From positions 86,795 to 150,794 of the forward strand of contig UCEZ01000029.1 in NCBI GenBank assembly GCA_900471525.1: 64,000 nucleotides of DNA, given 5' to 3'. Below, piece by piece: positions 59,699 to 64,000 of the stretch (position 1 is the stretch's first letter; the number at the start of each line of letters is the position of its first letter). Below the pieces are notes generated by a model that was not told the origin of the DNA, ran no database searches, and was given only the letters and a program-made list of their open reading frames with translations. Position numbers and translations under genes: made by a program. Source of the DNA: Hyphomicrobiales bacterium (lineage in GTDB: Bacteria > Pseudomonadota > Alphaproteobacteria > Rhizobiales > Rhizobiaceae).

Positions 59699-60698
59699 AT
59701 GCCGCGTTCGCCAATTTCTGTTGCGCATCCGCAAACAGCCGCACTGATTTCAGCCGCGCGTCCATATCGTAGATTGGCATGGAGACGATCAGCTCGTCGG
59801 CTTGCGTCTGATCGAGGAACCGGTGGAGCTTCGTCCGGATCGTTTCCGGCCCGCCGACGACGGCATAGGTCATCGCGTGATCGACGAAGATCTTTTCCGT
59901 TTCGCTCCACAGGCCATCCATGGACTCTACCGGCGGCGGGAATTGGCCGCGCGCATTGCGTCGCAACGCCACGAACGATTGCTGCATCGAGGTGAAGAGA
60001 TGGTTTGCCTGGTCATCCGTATCGGCGGCGACGCCCATGATGCCGACCATGGCATAGGGCTGGTCGAGATATTGCGACGGCTCGAAACGCTCGCGATAGA
60101 TTTCCAGTGCCGACAGGAGCATGTCGGGCGCGAAATGCGAGGCGAAGGCGAAAGGCAGCCCAAGCATGCCGGCGAGATGTGCACTGAAATGGCTGGAGCC
60201 GAGCAGCCAGATCGGCACGTTGCTGTCAGTGCCGGGAACCGCGATCAGAGCCTGATCCTCCTTGGCCGGGCCGAGCAAGGCTTGCAGTTCGACCACGTCG
60301 TTCGGGAAATTGTTGGCACTTGCCTCCATGTTGCGGCGGAGTGCGGAGGCCGTGCGCATGTCTGTTCCTGGCGCCCGGCCGAGGCCGAGATCGATGCGGC
60401 CGGGATAGAGCGCTGCCAGTGTGCCGAACTGTTCAGCAATCACCAGCGGTGAATGGTTCGGTAGCATGATGCCGCCGGAACCAACCCGGATGGTCTTGGT
60501 GCCGGCCGCCACATGAGAAATGACGATCGAGGTTGCAGCGCTGGCTATGCCTTTCATGCCATGGTGTTCAGCGAGCCAGAAACGTTTGTAGCCGGCGGCT
60601 TCCGCTTCCTGCGCCAGGCGGCGGGAGTTCTGCAGGGCTTGCGACGCGTTTGATCCTTGCGTGATCGGGGAGAGGTCGAGGATCGAAAAGGGCACCAT
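59697..60698 (-). CDS. Luciferase-like (LLM) flavin-dependent monooxygenase
   Basis: A 333-residue TIM-barrel protein of the LLM class. [45 protein letters not shown] is the family start (landmarks only), then [33 protein letters not shown] and [14 protein letters not shown]. Such enzymes use FMN (or F420) to oxidise diverse carbonyls or alkanes. No flavin reductase is adjacent. ATG at 60698 follows GAAGG; the longer frame to 60827 is leader. It is divergent from ruvC. Confidence 0.88.
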   Translation of the reverse strand: MVPFSILDLSPITQGSNASQALQNSRRLAQEAEAAGYKRFWLAEHHGMKGIASAATSIVISHVAAGTKTIRVGSGGIMLPNHSPLVIAEQFGTLAALYPGRIDLGLGRAPGTDMRTASALRRNMEASANNFPNDVVELQALLGPAKEDQALIAVPGTDSNVPIWLLGSSHFSAHLAGMLGLPFAFASHFAPDMLLSALEIYRERFEPSQYLDQPYAMVGIMGVAADTDDQANHLFTSMQQSFVALRRNARGQFPPPVESMDGLWSETEKIFVDHAMTYAVVGGPETIRTKLHRFLDQTQADELIVSMPIYDMDARLKSVRLFADAQQKLANAA

Positions 60699-60870
60699 GG
60701 GAAAGCCTTCGATGAATGGAACTGATAGAAGCGTATGTAAGATCGAATTTCGTAAATCCAAGGTTGCCAACGAGATGTGAAGAGGTCGATGCCGCCAAAT
60801 TATCGCGAATGTTTTTGTTTTGTTCACATTTTACTGGCAGCGTCCTGGCATGAGTATTAGGCTCCCGACC

Positions 60871-61383
60871 ATGCAGAACACGATTCGTATCATCGGCATC
60901 GATCCAGGCCTCCGCCGTACCGGTTGGGGCATTATCGATACGTTTGGCAATTCCTTGCGCTTTGTCGCTTCAGGCACCGTCACCTCCGACGGCGATATGG
61001 ATCTGGCCTCACGACTATGCCAGTTGCATGACGGGTTGGCCGATGTCATCCACAGCCACAAGCCGGACGAAGCGGCCGTCGAGCAGACCTTCGTTAACAA
61101 GGACGCGGTGGCGACGTTGAAGCTCGGGCAGGCACGGGGCATCGCCATGCTGGTTCCGGCGCGCGCCGGGCTGCAGGTGGCTGAATACGCACCGAATGCT
61201 GTCAAGAAAGCGGTGATCGGCGTCGGTCACGGTGAGAAACAGCAGATCCACATGATGCTGAAAATCTTGATGCCGAAGGCGGAATTCAAGGGCAACGACG
61301 CCGCCGATGCGCTGGCGATCGCCGTCTGCCACGCGCATAATCGCGGCGCAGCGCGGATGCGGATGGCCGCGCTCGCCGGGTGA
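60871..61383 (+). CDS. ruvC: Crossover junction endodeoxyribonuclease RuvC
   Basis: A 170-residue resolvase that cuts Holliday junctions. The catalytic acids are in place: Asp11 (IGIDPG), Glu71 (VEQTF), Asp143 and Asp146 (GNDAADAL). ATG at 60871 gives the family length; ATG at 60850 is an alternative. It is followed by a toxin-antitoxin pair before ruvA and ruvB, an insertion into the normal ruvCAB order. Confidence 0.95.
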   Translation: MQNTIRIIGIDPGLRRTGWGIIDTFGNSLRFVASGTVTSDGDMDLASRLCQLHDGLADVIHSHKPDEAAVEQTFVNKDAVATLKLGQARGIAMLVPARAGLQVAEYAPNAVKKAVIGVGHGEKQQIHMMLKILMPKAEFKGNDAADALAIAVCHAHNRGAARMRMAALAG

Positions 61384-61390
61384 TTTGTTC

Positions 61391-61437
61391 TTGACTTGTT
61401 CTATTTTGGCCACTAAGTAATACCCTGGAGGTATTAC
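61391..61437 (+). promoter_or_regulatory. Promoter and operator of the VapBC-type module
   Basis: A perfect 8-bp inverted repeat GTAATACC (61417-61424) / GGTATTAC (61430-61437) with a CTGGA spacer covers the Shine-Dalgarno GGAGG and ends 1 bp before the antitoxin ATG. A -35-like TTGACT lies at 61391-61396. Confidence 0.75.
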
Positions 61438-61438
61438 C

Positions 61439-61687
61439 ATGCGTGTTACGGAAAAAGGTCAGGTGACCATCCCGAAGAATGTACGGTCGAATCTGGGCAT
61501 CGAGCCGGGATCGAGCGTGGAATTTATTCTCAAGGGAAATGAAGCGGTGCTGCGCCGGGTCGAGCCTGCTCGGGCGATGGTGGAGCGTTCAGTTCAGGAA
61601 TTCTCCGATCATCTGAATCGCCACAAAGGGTCAATGAACCTCGGCGGCATGGACGGCGACGAATTTTATCGGCTGTTGAGGGACTGA
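61439..61687 (+). CDS. vapB: VapB/MazE-type antitoxin
   Basis: An 82-residue AbrB/SpoVT-fold antitoxin. MRVTEKGQVTIPKNVRSNLGIEPGSSVEFIL is the DNA-binding swapped-hairpin domain (in outline); the C-terminal part (SDHLNRHKGSMNLGGMDGDEFYRLLRD) should wrap and block the toxin. GGAGG is 8 bp before the ATG. Its stop overlaps the toxin start by 1 bp (TGATG), so expression is coupled. It probably represses its own promoter via the inverted repeat at 61417-61437. Confidence 0.9.
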   Translation: MRVTEKGQVTIPKNVRSNLGIEPGSSVEFILKGNEAVLRRVEPARAMVERSVQEFSDHLNRHKGSMNLGGMDGDEFYRLLRD

Positions 61688-62100
61688 TGGCGACGCTGGT
61701 CGACACAAATGTGCTGATCGATGTATTCCACACGGGCAGCCCCTTTGAGGATTGGTCGGCTTCGCGTTTGGCCGATGCCAAACGTGAAGGCGCTGTCGTT
61801 ATCAATCCATTGATCTACGCCGAAATGGCGGCCGGTTTCGTCCTGTCGTCGACACTCGACGCAGTCCTTTCTCCATCTGCTTTTCAGCGGGAGGACTTGC
61901 CCTGGGAGGCGGCGCACGCAGCTGGGCAGGCCTTCCTGAGGTACAAAAAGTCCGGCGGGGACAAGCGATCCCCGCTACCGGATTTCTATATCGGCGCCCA
62001 TGCAGCGGTGCGGGGCCACAGAATTTTGACCCGTGATCCCGCGCGATACAAACTCTATTTCCCCTCCGTCGAACTGATCACGCCGGAAACCCACCCATGA
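61687..62100 (+). CDS. vapC: VapC-type PIN-domain ribonuclease toxin
   Basis: A 137-residue PIN nuclease. The four metal-binding acids are intact: Asp6 (LVDTNVLID), Glu46 (YAEM), Asp99 ([10 protein letters not shown]) and Asp117 (TRDPARY). VapC toxins usually cut initiator tRNA or rRNA and stop growth when free. It is coupled with the upstream antitoxin and lies 13 bp before ruvA, so the whole run ruvC-vapBC-ruvA-ruvB can be one transcript. Confidence 0.9.
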   Translation: MATLVDTNVLIDVFHTGSPFEDWSASRLADAKREGAVVINPLIYAEMAAGFVLSSTLDAVLSPSAFQREDLPWEAAHAAGQAFLRYKKSGGDKRSPLPDFYIGAHAAVRGHRILTRDPARYKLYFPSVELITPETHP

Positions 62101-62113
62101 AGGATTTTGCGCC

Positions 62114-62731
62114 ATGATCGGCAAGCTCAAGGGAACGATCGACGAGATCGGTGACGACCATGTGGTCATCGACGTGCATGGAGTTGGTTATGTCGCTCAT
62201 TGCTCGTCGCGGACATTGTCCAGGCTCGGCTCGCCGGGGGAAGCCGCCATTCTGTTCATTGAAACCTATGTGCGCGAAGATCAGCTGCGGCTGTTCGGTT
62301 TTCTGACGGCGTTAGAGCGTGAATGGTTCCGATTGCTGCAGAGCGTCCAGGGTGTCGGCTCCAAGGTGGCGCTCGCCGTTCTGTCCGTGCTGACGCCGGG
62401 TGAGCTGGCGAATGCGATTGCCCTGCAGGACAAGGCTTCGGTGTCGCGGGCGCCGGGCGTCGGTCCGAAGGTCGCGGTGCGTATCGTCACCGAACTCAAG
62501 AACAAGGCGCCAGCCTTTGCCGGCGAGGCGGCTGCGAATATCGGACTGAAGCAGGAGCTTGGCGAGGGGGTCGCCTCCGCGCCGGTCTCCGATGCTGTTT
62601 CGGCGTTGAGCAATCTCGGCTATTCGCGTGACCAGGCGGCAAATGCGGTAGCTGCAGCCTTGAAAAATGGCGGTGAGGGCTTGGATAGCGCCAAGCTGAT
62701 CCGGTTGGGGCTGAAGGAACTGGCGCGCTAG
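62114..62731 (+). CDS. ruvA: Holliday junction branch migration protein RuvA
   Basis: A 205-residue junction-binding protein. [26 protein letters not shown] is the OB-fold start (in outline), [14 protein letters not shown] and [19 protein letters not shown] are the helix-hairpin-helix motifs, and a C-terminal domain III ([17 protein letters not shown]) docks RuvB. AAGGAT precedes the ATG. It lies 13 bp after the VapC toxin gene and 42 bp before ruvB. Confidence 0.95.
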   Translation: MIGKLKGTIDEIGDDHVVIDVHGVGYVAHCSSRTLSRLGSPGEAAILFIETYVREDQLRLFGFLTALEREWFRLLQSVQGVGSKVALAVLSVLTPGELANAIALQDKASVSRAPGVGPKVAVRIVTELKNKAPAFAGEAAANIGLKQELGEGVASAPVSDAVSALSNLGYSRDQAANAVAAALKNGGEGLDSAKLIRLGLKELAR

Positions 62732-62773
62732 GGTGCGTTGCCATGATGTGCGGGGCGTGAGATTGAAGTGTTT

Positions 62774-63814
62774 ATGAGTGAAGAGCAGAGACTGATCACA
62801 CCGGAAAAGCGGGGCGAGGACCTCGATACCACGCTGCGGCCGCAGTCGCTGGACGAATTTACCGGCCAGGCCGAGGCGCGCGCCAATCTGAAGGTGTTTA
62901 TCGAGGCGGCAAAGAACCGCGGCGAGGCACTGGACCATGTGCTGTTCGTCGGTCCGCCGGGCCTCGGCAAGACGACCTTGGCGCAGATCATGGCCAAGGA
63001 ACTCGGAGTTAATTTCCGTTCGACGTCCGGCCCGGTGATCGCCAAGGCGGGTGATCTTGCCGCGCTGCTTACCAATCTTGAAGACCGGGATGTGCTGTTC
63101 ATCGACGAAATTCATCGGCTGAACCCGGCGGTCGAGGAAATTCTCTATCCTGCGATGGAAGATTTCCAGCTCGACCTGATCATCGGCGAGGGGCCGGCGG
63201 CCCGCTCGGTCAAGATCGACCTGTCGAAATTCACGCTGGTCGCCGCCACCACCCGGCTCGGACTGCTCACGACGCCGCTGCGTGATCGTTTCGGCATTCC
63301 CGTGCGTTTAAGCTTCTACACTGTCGAGGAATTGGAGCTGATCGTCCGCCGGGGTGCCCGGCTGATGGGGCTTGGTATCACCGATGACGGCGCACGCGAG
63401 ATTGCGCGGCGCGCGCGGGGGACGCCACGCATCGCGGGGCGGCTCTTGCGCCGCGTGCGCGATTTTGCCGAAGTCGCCAAGGCCGAAGCGGTGACCAGGC
63501 AGATTGCCGACGAGGCGCTGACCCGGCTTCTGGTCGACAATATGGGGCTTGATCAACTCGACAAGCGCTATCTCACCATGATCGCGCTCAATTTCGGCGG
63601 TGGTCCGGTCGGCATCGAAACGATTGCAGCGGGACTGTCCGAACCCCGTGATGCCATCGAGGACATCATCGAGCCCTACATGATTCAGCAGGGTTTCATA
63701 CAGCGCACGCCGCGCGGGCGTATTTTAACCGCAAACGCATGGAAACACCTTGGATTGCAGGTGCCGAAGGATCTGGAAGCCACCCAGTTCCGCCTGTTCC
63801 AAGAGGATGACTGA
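62774..63814 (+). CDS. ruvB: Holliday junction branch migration helicase RuvB
   Basis: A 346-residue AAA+ motor. [25 protein letters not shown] opens it (in outline); Walker A is GPPGLGKTT, Walker B DEIHRL, and sensor [17 protein letters not shown] follows, with arginine finger FGIPVRL. The C-terminal winged helix ends in [20 protein letters not shown] at 62774 is favoured; GTG at 62768 is possible. The next gene starts 1 bp after its stop. Confidence 0.96.
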   Translation: MSEEQRLITPEKRGEDLDTTLRPQSLDEFTGQAEARANLKVFIEAAKNRGEALDHVLFVGPPGLGKTTLAQIMAKELGVNFRSTSGPVIAKAGDLAALLTNLEDRDVLFIDEIHRLNPAVEEILYPAMEDFQLDLIIGEGPAARSVKIDLSKFTLVAATTRLGLLTTPLRDRFGIPVRLSFYTVEELELIVRRGARLMGLGITDDGAREIARRARGTPRIAGRLLRRVRDFAEVAKAEAVTRQIADEALTRLLVDNMGLDQLDKRYLTMIALNFGGGPVGIETIAAGLSEPRDAIEDIIEPYMIQQGFIQRTPRGRILTANAWKHLGLQVPKDLEATQFRLFQEDD

Positions 63815-64000
63815 TTGATCACACGGCGCGGTTTCCTGAAATTTCTCGGCGGCAGCGTCGCCGGGGTGATGGCGCTCGGCGGATATGCCTTCGCCTTCGA
63901 GCCGCTCGTCCGGCTCAACGTTACCCGCTACAAGCTGACGCCGCCGGGCTGGACGCCGGGGCTCAAGCTCCGGGTCGTCGCCTTGGCCGACATCCACGCC
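63815..64000 (+). CDS. Tat-exported metallophosphoesterase, N-terminal part (cut by window edge)
   Basis: The 62 visible codons start with TTG directly after the ruvB stop (TGATTG). MITRRGFLKFLGG is a twin-arginine signal (RRGFLK), so the product should be exported folded by the Tat pathway. After it, KLRVVALADIHA holds the first metal-binding DxH of calcineurin-type phosphoesterases. AGAGGAT serves as ribosome site. The rest lies outside the window. The place right after ruvB suggests read-through from the ruv operon. Confidence 0.85.
   Translation, partial: MITRRGFLKFLGGSVAGVMALGGYAFAFEPLVRLNVTRYKLTPPGWTPGLKLRVVALADIHA

Overview
The window reads as a core chromosomal segment of an alphaproteobacterium of the family Rhizobiaceae (Rhizobium/Agrobacterium/Sinorhizobium-like). 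The evidence is high GC with strongly GC3-biased codons, family-specific proteins (an Omp10-like lipoprotein, GapR/DUF2312, DUF1244, RcdA/DUF1465, DUF1192, DUF4164, DUF1036 fused in overlap to pyruvate kinase), a RIME-like intergenic palindromic element, and the gene block tkt-gap-pgk-fba / zapA / 6S RNA / fau / ymdB-like / yebC / ruvCAB, which is typical of rhizobial main chromosomes. No prophage, insertion sequence, CRISPR array, rRNA or tRNA was found.

Layout. 1-3.3 kb: truncated 5'-nucleotidase, Omp10-like lipoprotein, homospermidine synthase, small secreted protein. 3.3-8.8 kb: a tyrosine/homogentisate catabolism cluster (hmgA, fumarylacetoacetase-family gene, maiA on the minus strand; MarR and Lrp regulators; hppD on the plus strand). 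9-13.8 kb: PAS-GGDEF diguanylate cyclase, p-aminobenzoate genes pabB-pabC, oligoendopeptidase F. 14-22.6 kb: sigma-54 response regulator, DUF882 envelope protein, msrB-msrA, GapR nucleoid protein, DUF1244 plus N-formylglutamate amidohydrolase, DUF1036-pyk. 22.7-31 kb: hydrolase, TPR protein, rpmJ, purE-purK, two DUF465 proteins, ArsR, TSUP permease, thiE, Sel1-repeat protein, efp. 31-39.5 kb: inositol monophosphatase family, an ExbB/MotA-like plus OmpA/MotB-like pair, FAD dehydrogenase, orphan TctC receptor, ABC exporter, rpmE. 39.7-45 kb: ArsR-SRPBCC pair, GFA-family enzyme, rcdA with a probable small RNA beside it, DUF1192-MFS pair, small membrane protein, PhzF-family protein. 45-51.3 kb: glycolytic operon tkt-gap-(glycolipid-binding-domain gene)-pgk-fba, read leftwards. 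51.6-56.5 kb: DUF4164, zapA, a lower-GC membrane protein, 6S RNA, LysR, DUF1127, LuxR-type HTH, fau, ymdB-like. 56.5-64 kb: small zinc-ribbon protein, secreted MBL-fold protein, DUF6636-like secreted protein, yebC, cupin, luciferase-like monooxygenase, then ruvC - VapBC-type toxin-antitoxin - ruvA - ruvB and the start of a Tat-exported metallophosphoesterase.

How parts work together. hppD, hmgA, the FAH-family enzyme and maiA take 4-hydroxyphenylpyruvate to fumarate and acetoacetate, with divergent local regulators whose intergenic regions carry clear candidate operators. tkt, gap, pgk and fba form a triose/pentose-phosphate operon with a repeated LacI-type operator candidate next to it. ruvC/A/B form the Holliday-junction resolution machine, interrupted by a toxin-antitoxin pair whose perfect inverted repeat covers its own Shine-Dalgarno region.

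The least explained items are: a structured, terminator-ended RNA on the minus strand at about 42.07-42.18 kb next to rcdA and a near-consensus CtrA box; the ExbB/OmpA motor pair that recalls the ZorAB half of Zorya; the glycolipid-binding-domain gene inside the glycolytic operon; and the 6S RNA separated from zapA by an inserted antisense membrane gene. All calls come from reading the sequence; no database search was run.
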